From assembly GCA_027318915.1 (NCBI GenBank), contig DAHVOH010000111.1, forward strand, positions 1 to 8,014: 8,014 bases of DNA, given 5' to 3'. The notes beneath the pieces are model-generated. The model was not told the DNA's origin. It saw nothing but the letters and a program-made list of their open reading frames with translations, and did no database searches. Position numbers and translations under genes: made by a program. This document shows positions 1 through 6,472 of this stretch, in pieces (the stretch's first letter is position 1; each line of letters opens with the position of its first letter). This DNA comes from Clostridiales bacterium. Its GTDB lineage: Bacteria > Bacillota_E > Sulfobacillia > Sulfobacillales > JAIMBI01.

Positions 1-739
1 GGTAGGCGTCCAACGGCCCCCCGCCGGTCTCGGCGGGGGCGAGCGGGGCGGCCAGGGGATCTTGGGGGAGGACCACCTGGCTGTATGGCGCATCGCCATT
101 GGCCGTCGCCGTTTGGAGCCACTGCGCGAGGGCTTGGGCGCCCAGCCCGGTGTAGCCGTGTTGTTCCAGAGCCGCCACGGCCGCGGACGGGCCCTGCACC
201 CAGTCGACGGCGGGATAGGCGCTTGAGGGCGCATACACCACCCGGAGCGGAAAGGGCGGGGTGCCGGTGGCGGGGGGACTGGCGGGCGGCGGCGTCAACG
301 ATCCGGCGCCCGGCGAGCAGGAGTCGGGGGTGGAGATGCCGGGCAAATACCGGCTGCTGATCTCCGTGGTGGCCTGGATGGGCGCGCGGAGATGCCACGC
401 CCCCAAGGACAGCGGCAGGGTCAGGCGCAGGCCGACGGCCACGGGATTGCCGTAGGGGGTCAGCGTCGTGGTGGCTGCGGTAATGGACACCTGGTTGGGC
501 GTTAGGCCGCGGGCTTGCAACGCTTGGGCGGCCGCCGCCGACACCGTCGGGGTCCAGCAGCCCACGGCCGCTTCGGCGCGGGCGGCGCGTCCCACCGCGT
601 AATCCAATGCGGACTGCGCGGTCCAAATCTGGTCCACCAGCAAGCCGGTGACAAACAGGAGGCCCAGGAGGAGCAGACCTCCGATGGCGCCGGCAGTGTT
701 GGCGATTCCCCGCGGCGGGCGCGGGCGGTGTCGTGGCAT
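1..739 (-). CDS. TadE/TadF-like pilus-associated membrane protein, 3'-partial
   Basis: The frame is open from ATG at 739 to the left window edge (246 codons, no stop), so the C-terminus is missing. The start is supported by AGGAGG at 749-754, 9 nt upstream. Residues 1-11 are Arg/Pro-rich, followed by one hydrophobic segment (about 13-35, GGLLLLGLLFV). Next comes a stretch (about 40-130) with the feel of TadE/TadF minor pilins: Ala-rich helix (AQSALDYAVGRAARAEAAV), then QALQARG and beta-like alternation. A Pro/Thr/Ser linker (about 147-163) leads to a second part from 165 (LRVVYAP ... ALEQHGY ... QVVLPQDPL) that looks like an alpha/beta fold and is not usual for TadE. The protein is probably anchored by its N-terminus with the rest outside. 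No Gly-xxxx-Glu prepilin motif is seen before the membrane segment. It follows the pilin gene after a 96-nt gap holding a terminator-like hairpin. The coding call is firm; the family call is inferred from topology and neighbours. Confidence 0.75.
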   Translation of the reverse strand, partial: MPRHRPRPPRGIANTAGAIGGLLLLGLLFVTGLLVDQIWTAQSALDYAVGRAARAEAAVGCWTPTVSAAAAQALQARGLTPNQVSITAATTTLTPYGNPVAVGLRLTLPLSLGAWHLRAPIQATTEISSRYLPGISTPDSCSPGAGSLTPPPASPPATGTPPFPLRVVYAPSSAYPAVDWVQGPSAAVAALEQHGYTGLGAQALAQWLQTATANGDAPYSQVVLPQDPLAAPLAPAETGGGPLDAY

Positions 740-748
740 CAGCGTTCT

Positions 749-754
749 CCTCCT
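749..754 (-). promoter_or_regulatory. Shine-Dalgarno site of the 3'-partial TadE/F-like gene
   Basis: AGGAGG on the minus strand, 9 nt before the ATG at 739. It fixes the start of a gene that has no stop inside the window. A small hairpin (761-775, 6-bp stem, 3-nt loop) lies just upstream and leaves the site free. Confidence 0.75.
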
Positions 755-793
755 GGTCGTGAGCCGTCGCGGCTCGAAACGGACGGGCACAAA

Positions 794-824
794 AGGGCAA
801 AGGCCCGGCGTCCAAGACGCCGGG
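794..824 (-). terminator. Terminator-like hairpin after the pilin-like gene
   Basis: A perfect 9-bp inverted repeat (CCCGGCGTC at 804-812, GACGCCGGG at 816-824, 3-nt loop) starts 11 nt after the TAA of the 71-residue gene. On the minus strand it is followed by CCTTTGCCCTTTT. The T tract is interrupted, so termination may be partial, which would suit an abundant pilin transcript with reduced read-through into the next gene. That role is inferred. Confidence 0.6.
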
Positions 825-835
825 TGGAGACCGGA

Positions 836-1051
836 TTAGAGGCCGGTCAGATTGGTGAACTGGGTGGTGGCCCAGGTCTTCACATCGGGGATGAGGGTCA
901 GGATGATCAGGGTCAGCACCAACACGATCCCGATGATCCAGCCGACGTTGGACCCGGTGTGGCCCATGCCGCGCGGGCGGGCGTACCGAGCCCGCCATCC
1001 GGCCCACGCTGCGTGTCCGTGAGCGGCAACGTTCTGCAGAAACGTCTTCAT
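836..1051 (-). CDS. Small Flp-like pilin candidate, 71 aa
   Basis: The ATG at 1051 is preceded by GAAAGGA (1060-1066) at 8 nt spacing, and the frame ends in TAA at 836. The 71-residue product has a basic N-terminal part rich in Arg, His and Ala (1-29), a short polar Gly/Ser/Asn stretch (30-35), one strongly hydrophobic segment (about 36-55, WIIGIVLVLTLIILTLI) and a 16-residue polar tail. Size, single membrane helix and position beside tadA/B/C fit a type IVb (Flp) pilin. Flp pilins are cut after Gly and carry Glu at +5, usually followed by Tyr. Here the best-placed Gly (G30) gives Asn35 at +5 and Val next. It may therefore be a divergent pilin, a pilin handled by another peptidase, or a small membrane subunit. 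The gene is bounded by hairpins on both sides, so it can probably be expressed separately from the upstream operon. Confidence 0.65.
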   Translation of the reverse strand: MKTFLQNVAAHGHAAWAGWRARYARPRGMGHTGSNVGWIIGIVLVLTLIILTLIPDVKTWATTQFTNLTGL

Positions 1052-1106
1052 GCGTGTCGTCCTTTCCGCGACGCACCCGGGTGATCCAAGGCGGTCGCCG
1101 AGTGAT

Positions 1107-1129
1107 GAGGCCGTCCGGCGGACGGCCTC
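1107..1129 (-). other. Perfect 10-bp stem-loop in the pilin leader
   Basis: GAGGCCGTCC (1107-1116) and GGACGGCCTC (1120-1129) form a 10-bp stem with a 3-nt loop, 55 nt before the pilin start. No T tract follows on the minus strand, so it is not a typical terminator. An mRNA-stabilising 5' hairpin or a regulatory leader element is possible. A weaker 6-bp stem (1142-1158) lies just upstream of it. Confidence 0.5.
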
Positions 1130-1173
1130 TGGACAAGCGGCGCGTGCGGGAAGCACGCCCCGTGTCACAGGGC

Positions 1174-1195
1174 AAAAAGCCGGCCACGCCGGCTT
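1174..1195 (-). terminator. Intrinsic terminator closing the tad core operon
   Basis: On the minus strand AAGCCGGC, a GTG loop and GCCGGCTT form an 8-bp perfect stem (1177-1195) that continues into a run of five T. It lies 20 nt after the TAA of the 223-residue gene. GC-rich stem plus T run is the standard rho-independent layout. It separates the long operon from the pilin-like gene. Confidence 0.75.
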
Positions 1196-1215
1196 CAACA
1201 GCAGAGCGGCAGGGG

Positions 1216-1887
1216 TTAGCCGCCGCGGGGCGGGATGATCCAGGTGGTCCAGGCGGCCGGCACATGACGCGGCCGGGTGGAGACGACGCCGCCAAAGAGG
1301 CGGCGTTGCAAGCGGCGATAGACGGCGGGCCGCACCCGGCTTGGCAGGGCGGGATGCACCGGACCGGGACCGATCCATCCGCCGGCCTCCCGAATCAGGG
1401 CCGCCTCGGCGGGCGACAGCCGGTTAAATGTGGAACAGGCGAGACTGACGGTCGGCGGGCGCTCGCGGATCAGCCGGGCCATCTCCGCCGTGTACACCTG
1501 CCGGAAGGCACGCGCGGCGGCCGTCGGCGTGCGGTCCCGCCAGCGGCCGGCGTCATTGGCGTGCAGTTCCCAGACCGGTCCGGCCGGCCAAGGCGCCGGC
1601 CGCCACGCCCGCGTCCGGCGTTCCCACCAAGCGGGGCACGCTGCCACCCAGAAACGGGCGCGGTAGCCCAGGTGACGGGCGTGGGCCCGCGCGCGGAGTT
1701 CCCCAACCACCCCGCCGCCGATCCAGGCGGCGAACAACCCCGAAGCGACGGTCCCCACGGGCCCGCCCACCGTGGGCCCGAGGCCGCAAATCAACACGGC
1801 CGCGCCCACCAAGGGGCCTTGATGGGCGAGACGCCAGGCGGGGGCGGCGGGGTACAGCCAGGGATGGAGCCAGGACCGGCGGGCCAT
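1216..1887 (-). CDS. Uncharacterised membrane-anchored protein of the tad operon, 223 aa
   Basis: The ATG at 1887 shares its A with the TGA of tadC (TGATG, 1-nt overlap), and GGGAG (1894-1898) lies 6 nt upstream. The frame is open further upstream, but that part shadows tadC. The N-terminus has two short hydrophobic, Gly-rich stretches (about 26-42 and 44-63) that could form a membrane hairpin. The rest is basic and Trp/Arg-rich, with a probably cytoplasmic domain: RARFWVAACPAWWERR (76-91), helix-like TAAARAFRQVYTAEMARLIRE (122-142), then CSTFNRLSPAEAALIREAGGW (151-171). I do not recognise a family. Tight coupling to tadC suggests that it is made with the platform and may assist it. The long basic tail resembles no known Tad component I can name. 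Confidence 0.72.
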   Translation of the reverse strand: MARRSWLHPWLYPAAPAWRLAHQGPLVGAAVLICGLGPTVGGPVGTVASGLFAAWIGGGVVGELRARAHARHLGYRARFWVAACPAWWERRTRAWRPAPWPAGPVWELHANDAGRWRDRTPTAAARAFRQVYTAEMARLIRERPPTVSLACSTFNRLSPAEAALIREAGGWIGPGPVHPALPSRVRPAVYRRLQRRLFGGVVSTRPRHVPAAWTTWIIPPRGG

Positions 1888-2690
1888 CAGAGACTCCCGC
1901 CCAGGGAGGAGGCCAGGAGGAAAAACAGAAAGGCAATGACCCCGCCCATCACGGCCAGAATGGGGACGGCCGTGGAGACCGCATCTACAGAGCTCGTGAG
2001 GAGCCGGGCCCGCTCGTCCCGTTGGGCGCGCAGCATGGTGGTCAGCGGATCGAGTGCCGCGCCCGTCATCTCGTGACCCCACGACTGGGCCAGCGTGTCC
2101 ATAAGCATGCGCCAGTAGAGCCGGTCGATCCGGGACTGGCTGGCGCGGAACGCGCCTGTGTTCTCGCCGTGCTGGAGGTCCGCGATGATCTGGGTCACCT
2201 CGGCCTGCCCGAAGGGGCCCATGGCCGGCAGGCTGGCTTGGAGCGCCTGCAGAATCGGGTAGTCCAGCGAGAGATAGAACTGGAGCAGCAACACCAGGGT
2301 GGGCAGGTTGGACGCGACTTGGTTTTGATACTGGCCGTAGCGGCGGAGGATGACCCAGGGGACCAGAAGCCAGGCGCTCACGGCGCCCAGGGGCAGGCTC
2401 AGGAGCGGGGAGACCCGGGCGATCAGCGCCAGGGCCAGCGTCACCAACAGGGCGGCGCCGGCGTACTGGGCGATCATTTGCGCGGAGGTGATGCGCAGGG
2501 CGGCTTGGGCGTGGGGCAGGGTGCGACGCCAGCGCGCTTGCAGGCGCGTGAGGAAAGCGGTGATCCAGGCGGTGGCCGTCTGTCGGCGCACCCGCCAGCT
2601 GATGCGGGTCGGACGGTGGCTCAGGGTGTACACGCCCCACGCGGCGACGGCGGCGCCGCCGGTGAGGGGACCCCAGAACATCCACGGCAT
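1887..2690 (-). CDS. tadC: TadC-like pilus assembly platform protein
   Basis: The ATG at 2690 has AAAGGAG (2698-2704) at 7 nt spacing. The site overlaps the tadB stop by one base, so translation of the two is probably linked. The 267 residues match the usual TadC layout, a type II secretion F-like (T2SSF) inner-membrane platform protein. Hydrophobic segments lie at about 8-24, 74-91, 96-115 and 240-262. A cytoplasmic helical domain sits between the third and last (130-235) and includes NLPTLVLLLQFYLSLDYPILQAL, where TadC proteins typically have a helical stretch, and LAQSWGHEMTGAALDP. TadC pairs with TadB and contacts the TadA ATPase to drive pilin extraction from the membrane. The motif after the first membrane helix (YTLSHRPT) recurs in the upstream TadB, consistent with the two being paralogues. 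Family assignment rests on length, topology and the tadA-tadB-tadC order. Confidence 0.85.
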   Translation of the reverse strand: MPWMFWGPLTGGAAVAAWGVYTLSHRPTRISWRVRRQTATAWITAFLTRLQARWRRTLPHAQAALRITSAQMIAQYAGAALLVTLALALIARVSPLLSLPLGAVSAWLLVPWVILRRYGQYQNQVASNLPTLVLLLQFYLSLDYPILQALQASLPAMGPFGQAEVTQIIADLQHGENTGAFRASQSRIDRLYWRMLMDTLAQSWGHEMTGAALDPLTTMLRAQRDERARLLTSSVDAVSTAVPILAVMGGVIAFLFFLLASSLGGSL

Positions 2691-2703
2691 CGGCAGGCTC
2701 CTT

Positions 2704-3624
2704 TCAACTCTGGAAGGCGCGGCGGGTGGTGCGGATCTGGATCAGCAGCGCGGCGGTGACGCACCAGACGGCGGCGCCGTACACCAAGAGGCCCACGCCC
2801 TGGCGCGCCATGGCGGCGTTGGCGGGGTTGCTGGCCACCCCGAAGATCAACGTGGCCAGCGAGGCGATGATGGCGAGCTGGCCGAACCGGATGGTGGTCA
2901 AAATGGTGCCGGTGCGGGCCGCGTCGGCCTGGATGCGCTCGCCCCAGAGGGTCACGAGGCTGTCCAGCGGCGTAAAGGCGGGGCCTCGCTGGCGCTCCAC
3001 GGCGAGCAGGTCGGCGAACAGAGTCAACTCTACGTGGCGGAGGAGGACCGCTTGCTCGCGGAGCACGTGTTCAAAGCGCTCGGCGGCATGGGTGGCGATG
3101 GTGTCGGTCTGCAAGGCGCGCAAGAGCCAGTCGCGGGCCGGGGGATCGGCGGTGGGCGCCAGATCGCGGACAGTGGCGAGCACGGTGCCGCCCCGTTGAA
3201 AGCGGAAGCGGATCACGTTGGCAAAGGCGTACGCGGACCGGTCCAGGGCGTGCCAGGAACGCCGCGCAGAGGCTTGCGCGGCCAACTCGGGCAGTTGCGC
3301 CGCGAGCACCGCGATGCCGGCGGCCGCAAGCGGGTTGCCGAAGGTGAGGAGCCACGTCAGACCGCTGCCCAGCCCGACCAGCCAGCGGGCGACGGCGACT
3401 TGCCGGCGGGTGAACAGGGGGCGGCCAGGAGTGGCCAGGGCGGCGACTGTCCAGACGGAACGCCGCGGGGGCCGCGGGGGGGTCGGCGGTGCGGTCGCGT
3501 GGATGGCTGAGGGACGATGGGTCAGCGTCCACACGGCGAGCGCCGCCAGGAAGCCCGCCACGAGCGTGAGGGCGGCCTGCCCGGCGCGGGAGGCGAGGAG
3601 CACACGAAACGCGAAGGCCAACAT
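2704..3624 (-). CDS. tadB: TadB-like pilus assembly platform protein
   Basis: The ATG at 3624 is chosen over an upstream in-frame ATG at 3687 because GAGGAGAG (3633-3640) lies 8 nt before it and the longer form would overlap tadA. The product has 306 residues. Hydrophobic segments are at about 16-34, 80-110 (probably a pair), 246-263 and 276-296. The cytoplasmic T2SSF-like helical domain is at about 115-240. Residues 42-75 form a Pro/Arg-rich linker. TadB proteins form the inner-membrane platform with TadC and transmit TadA motion to the growing pilus. The stop lies 13 nt before tadC. The sequence is divergent from what I would expect of a textbook TadB, so the call relies partly on gene order. 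Confidence 0.83.
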   Translation of the reverse strand: MLAFAFRVLLASRAGQAALTLVAGFLAALAVWTLTHRPSAIHATAPPTPPRPPRRSVWTVAALATPGRPLFTRRQVAVARWLVGLGSGLTWLLTFGNPLAAAGIAVLAAQLPELAAQASARRSWHALDRSAYAFANVIRFRFQRGGTVLATVRDLAPTADPPARDWLLRALQTDTIATHAAERFEHVLREQAVLLRHVELTLFADLLAVERQRGPAFTPLDSLVTLWGERIQADAARTGTILTTIRFGQLAIIASLATLIFGVASNPANAAMARQGVGLLVYGAAVWCVTAALLIQIRTTRRAFQS

Positions 3625-3632
3625 GAACACAT

Positions 3633-3640
3633 CTCTCCTC
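3633..3640 (-). promoter_or_regulatory. Shine-Dalgarno site deciding the tadB start
   Basis: GAGGAGAG on the minus strand, 8 nt before the ATG at 3624. It sits in the 20-nt gap between tadA and tadB, and starting here gives a normal TadB N-terminus. Confidence 0.65.
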
Positions 3641-3644
3641 GCGA

Positions 3645-4955
3645 TCAGGATGGCGGGGACGTGTGGGGCGTGTGGTCGGCGGCCCACAGCGACCGGGCTT
3701 CCGAGAGACGGCCGACAGCCACGGTGGTGTGCAGGTCGGGATCCCAGCGCCAGAGGGTGAGGGGCTCGCCGGATGGCTGGGATTCGACCACCCGCATGAC
3801 ATGCCGGTGGCCCTCACCGTCCTTTTCCAGCTGCACGATGATGTCGACCCCTTTGCCCGCGGTCCGCACCATGAGATCCCACGGCACGATGATGCCGTTG
3901 CGGTGGCCGATCCAGTACAGCCGTTCCACCATGTCCTCGGGGCGCCGGGTGTGGATGGTGCCCAGGATGCCACCCACGTCGGTGATGGTCGACTCCAGCA
4001 AGTCGAACGCCTCGGGGCCGCGCACTTCGCCCATGATGAGCCGCTGGATGGTCAGGCGCAGCATCTCCCGGTACACGTCCTGAATCGTCACCCGACCCGG
4101 CGTGCGGGCCGCGTCTTCCCGGGTGCTGGGCACCACGAACGAGACGACATGCGGCAGCCATTGCTGGAGCCGCAGTTCCTCCGTGTCCTCCAACACCCCC
4201 ACCCGCTCTTCGGGCGCGATGGCCACGCGGGCCAGGGCGCGTAAAAACGCGGTCTTGCCGCTGCCCATGGCGCCCGCAATGATGATGTTCAAGCGCCCGC
4301 GGCACCAGGCGATGAGGTCGGCCGCGCACGCGTCGGTCAGCATCCCCAACTGGACCAGGCCATAAAGGTCCCAGGTGGTGTCGTCCGCGCGTTTGCGGAT
4401 GGAGATCTGCACGCCGGTGGGCGACAGACTGTGATGGACGATGGCGATCCGGTCTCCGGTGGGCCAGGTGATGTTTTGAATCGGTTGCGAATCCCGGTAT
4501 TGGGCCTGGACCCGTTGCAGGAGATGTTCGGCCAACCGGATGGCGGCCTCCCGGGATTTCAGCGGGGCGTGCGGAATAAAGCGCCCCGCGCGCTCGACGA
4601 ACACCTTGGCGCCGGTGATGACGATTTCCGTGATCGTGGGATCGCGCATCAGCGTCTCGATCTCGCCCGCGCCCACCAGTTGGGCCAGGATGCGATCAAT
4701 GAGGTGCTGGCTCACCTCCTGGGACAGGTGCTGGGCGGTCACGGCACGGGTTACCGCTTGGCGCAATTCCTCCGGCCGCACCTGCACGGGATCGACCAGA
4801 AAGGTGGGAAATTCTTTCTGGAGATACGCCAGGGCGAGCCGGTACGCGTCGTGCGTGGCGCCCGGCGCCTCAGACTCGGGCGGCTCCGGGGCGGCCAGCA
4901 CGGGCGCGCGGCGTTTGGTCCAGACGAAGGACGACGGGGACGGGGGAGTGCTCAT
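3645..4955 (-). CDS. tadA: TadA/CpaF-type secretion ATPase
   Basis: This is the hexameric ATPase that powers Tad/Flp pilus assembly at the cytoplasmic face of the membrane. The start at 4955 is fixed by AGGAGGT (4963-4969) at 7 nt spacing. The frame is open upstream to 5405, but that part shadows tadZ. The product has 436 residues, normal for the family. In order: a Pro-rich N-terminus (1-35); a helical N-terminal domain (about 36-120); the linker with GVQISIRKRA (181-190, Arg187); Walker A GAMGSGKT (228-235); Asp box LEDTEEL (255-261); Walker B RLIMGEVRG (305-313, catalytic Glu310); His box around GTIHTRRPEDMVERL (332-346, His335). All core catalytic positions are present, so it should be active. 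The segment before the His box (TITDVGG) differs from the NTGHDG-type sequence common in this family. The gene sits 38 nt after tadZ and 20 nt before tadB. Confidence 0.95.
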   Translation of the reverse strand: MSTPPSPSSFVWTKRRAPVLAAPEPPESEAPGATHDAYRLALAYLQKEFPTFLVDPVQVRPEELRQAVTRAVTAQHLSQEVSQHLIDRILAQLVGAGEIETLMRDPTITEIVITGAKVFVERAGRFIPHAPLKSREAAIRLAEHLLQRVQAQYRDSQPIQNITWPTGDRIAIVHHSLSPTGVQISIRKRADDTTWDLYGLVQLGMLTDACAADLIAWCRGRLNIIIAGAMGSGKTAFLRALARVAIAPEERVGVLEDTEELRLQQWLPHVVSFVVPSTREDAARTPGRVTIQDVYREMLRLTIQRLIMGEVRGPEAFDLLESTITDVGGILGTIHTRRPEDMVERLYWIGHRNGIIVPWDLMVRTAGKGVDIIVQLEKDGEGHRHVMRVVESQPSGEPLTLWRWDPDLHTTVAVGRLSEARSLWAADHTPHTSPPS

Positions 4956-4962
4956 GTGCGGG

Positions 4963-4969
4963 ACCTCCT
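4963..4969 (-). promoter_or_regulatory. Shine-Dalgarno site deciding the tadA start
   Basis: AGGAGGT on the minus strand, 7 nt before the ATG at 4955. It is the strongest ribosome site in the window and rules out the much longer open frame that overlaps tadZ. Confidence 0.8.
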
Positions 4970-4993
4970 GATTACCATGCGCGAGATGGCCGC

Positions 4994-6472
4994 TCAAACC
5001 GCCGGCGGCGCGGCGCCGCGCCGGAGGCCGAAGGACGGCCAACGACTCGGCCGTTCGGCGGTTTTCAACCCCGTGGTGGCGAAGAGCAAGCGCCGCCAGG
5101 GGACCGGGCGGGTCAGCGCCAGCGGGCGGTGCTGGCTCACGCTGTGTTCCCAGGCCTGCGGGTCCCACGGAATTTGGCCCCACAACGGCAGCCGCGGCCG
5201 GTCTGGGAACTTGAGGTGGGTATTCATGATGTCCTCCGTGCTGATGCCCCAGCGAGCCCGCCGGTTGACGAGCACCCCCGTCTTGCGCCGGTCGATGGCC
5301 AGGTGGTCGAGACGGTGCAGGACGTCCACCGCCTCCAGCACGTGTTCGTATTCGGGAGCCACCACGAGAAGGATGCGGTCGGCTTGCGCCACAATGGGCG
5401 CCCACTCGGGGTCGGACGGCAAGCCCGTGTCCACGAAGACCACGGCCGACTGCGCGGCGGCCAGTTCAATGAGAACCCTGAGCAGGCCGTCGGGCGGCTC
5501 GGCGGTGAGGTCGCTGTCCCGGCTGGGTCCGGGAATCAGCACGGGGCCGGCCGGCGTGGCGGCAGCCAGGCAGGTGCTGACGAAATGCCGGATGTCTTCC
5601 CGGTCCGCGGCTGACAGCGTAAACGGGTCGGTGGGGAGCCGGCGATCGGTCAGGTGATTCGCGTTGATGGTGGTCAACAACGACCGGGGATCGGCCGGCA
5701 ACGGGGCCGAGGTGGGCTGGAAGCGCAGGGCCAACGCGGGTTTTGCCCAATCCAAATCCAGCGCGACGGCGGTATACCCGCTTTGGGCGGCGGCGGTGGC
5801 TAGATTGGCGCAGAGGCTGGTCTTGCCGACGGACCCCTTGCCGCCCACAACGGCCACGACGCGCGTCCGCAGCGGCACCTCGCGCACACTGTGGGTGTGG
5901 CGGGTCACCACGAGGGGGCGATGGGCCGGGGACGGCGGTCCGTTGGGTTCCAGCAGGTCCGGCGCGGCCACGGTTTCGGGAGGTGTTTCACTCAGAAAGG
6001 GGGTCAGCGTGTCGCGGCCACTGGTGGTGGTCACCAGGCGCACAATATCGGAGACGCTGGGGGGCGGTTGGTCGAGCAGGATATTGGTCAGCCCATGGGC
6101 GGCCAGCTTTTGTACCAGGCTGGTGGTTTCGGCGCCGCCGCGCGCAAACAGCGCCAAGCGGAGTTCCGGCACCGCGCGCAGACAGCCGGCCAGCGTCCAG
6201 TCGAGCGGGTAGCTGCCGCCGAGATGGGGGGTGACCAGCAGCGTCGTCCAGTCCAGATTGGGGCCGGCGGCGCGCACGGCGGCAATGACGGCGTCGGTCG
6301 TGTCCCCGATGTCGCGGACCTCCCAGTCCGGCGGCAACTGGGGGGGCAAGAGTTCAAACAGCCCGCGGCGAAAGGACTCGGGCACGATGCCCAGGGCGAT
6401 GGCCAACACCGGATGCGCCGCGTTCGACAGGGCAGGGCTCTCGTTCGACAGGACGGGGCTTTCGTTCGACAT
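4994..6472 (-). CDS. tadZ: TadZ/CpaE-like pilus-localising ATPase
   Basis: The ATG at 6472 has AAAGGAG (6480-6486) at 7 nt spacing. The 492-residue product has an N-terminal repeat (SNESPVL, SNESPAL), then an alpha/beta domain at about 22-150 that matches the atypical receiver-like domain of CpaE/TadZ. A Pro-rich linker (about 160-200) leads to a MinD/ParA-type ATPase domain. That domain carries a deviant Walker A KGSVGKTS (212-219, with both Lys212 and Lys217), the next strand LDLDWAKP (238-245) and Walker B VVFVDTG (344-350, Asp348). Such proteins bind ATP, dimerise and place the Tad machine at a cell site, often a pole. The intact signature argues for ATP binding, unlike some CpaE/TadZ proteins that have lost it. 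The C-terminal 40 residues are basic, with several Trp. It lies between tadE and tadA, a common place for this gene. Confidence 0.9.
   Translation of the reverse strand: MSNESPVLSNESPALSNAAHPVLAIALGIVPESFRRGLFELLPPQLPPDWEVRDIGDTTDAVIAAVRAAGPNLDWTTLLVTPHLGGSYPLDWTLAGCLRAVPELRLALFARGGAETTSLVQKLAAHGLTNILLDQPPPSVSDIVRLVTTTSGRDTLTPFLSETPPETVAAPDLLEPNGPPSPAHRPLVVTRHTHSVREVPLRTRVVAVVGGKGSVGKTSLCANLATAAAQSGYTAVALDLDWAKPALALRFQPTSAPLPADPRSLLTTINANHLTDRRLPTDPFTLSAADREDIRHFVSTCLAAATPAGPVLIPGPSRDSDLTAEPPDGLLRVLIELAAAQSAVVFVDTGLPSDPEWAPIVAQADRILLVVAPEYEHVLEAVDVLHRLDHLAIDRRKTGVLVNRRARWGISTEDIMNTHLKFPDRPRLPLWGQIPWDPQAWEHSVSQHRPLALTRPVPWRRLLFATTGLKTAERPSRWPSFGLRRGAAPPAV
6410..6472 (-). repeat. Tandem 21-bp repeat at the 5' end of tadZ
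   Basis: Three direct units of 21 bp (6452-6472, 6431-6451, 6410-6430) encode MSNESPV, LSNESPA and LSNAAHP. The shared core on the plus strand is CGTTCGACA, starting at 6421, 6442 and 6463. The third unit has decayed. The period is a multiple of three, so copy-number change keeps the frame. The repeat lies before the receiver-like domain. Confidence 0.85.

Larger units (their letters stand above)
1052..1215 (-). promoter_or_regulatory. Pilin leader region, presumed to hold a promoter
   Basis: This 164-nt gap contains the terminator, two stem-loops, a palindrome CACCCGGGTG (1074-1083) and the pilin Shine-Dalgarno site. If the terminator at 1174-1195 works, a promoter must lie between about 1173 and 1067. 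No convincing -35/-10 pair of the housekeeping type could be seen there, so the promoter is inferred from layout alone. Confidence 0.35.

Noticed and set aside
1074..1083. Palindrome CACCCGGGTG in the pilin leader as an operator
   Set aside because: A single short GC-rich palindrome is expected by chance here, and no second copy was seen elsewhere in the leader.
1054..2076. Plus-strand open frame of 340 codons antisense to the 223-residue gene
   Set aside because: Low-complexity product crossing the terminator and hairpin region. The minus-strand gene has a coupled start, a ribosome site and membrane segments.
1216..2685. Longer form of the 223-residue gene starting at 2685
   Set aside because: The first 266 codons are a frame shadow of tadC; the coupled TGATG start at 1887 is the sensible one.
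2350..3510. Plus-strand open frame of 386 codons antisense to tadB and tadC
   Set aside because: Same reason: composition is a mirror of the coding strand and no family or ribosome site supports it.
3645..5405. Longer form of tadA starting at 5405
   Set aside because: The extra 150 residues overlap tadZ and are low in complexity; a strong AGGAGGT site selects the start at 4955.
4431..5657. Long plus-strand open frame of 408 codons antisense to tadZ and tadA
   Set aside because: It lies opposite two well-supported genes, its product is low-complexity Gly/Arg/Ser-rich sequence with no motif, and such frames are common in very GC-rich DNA.
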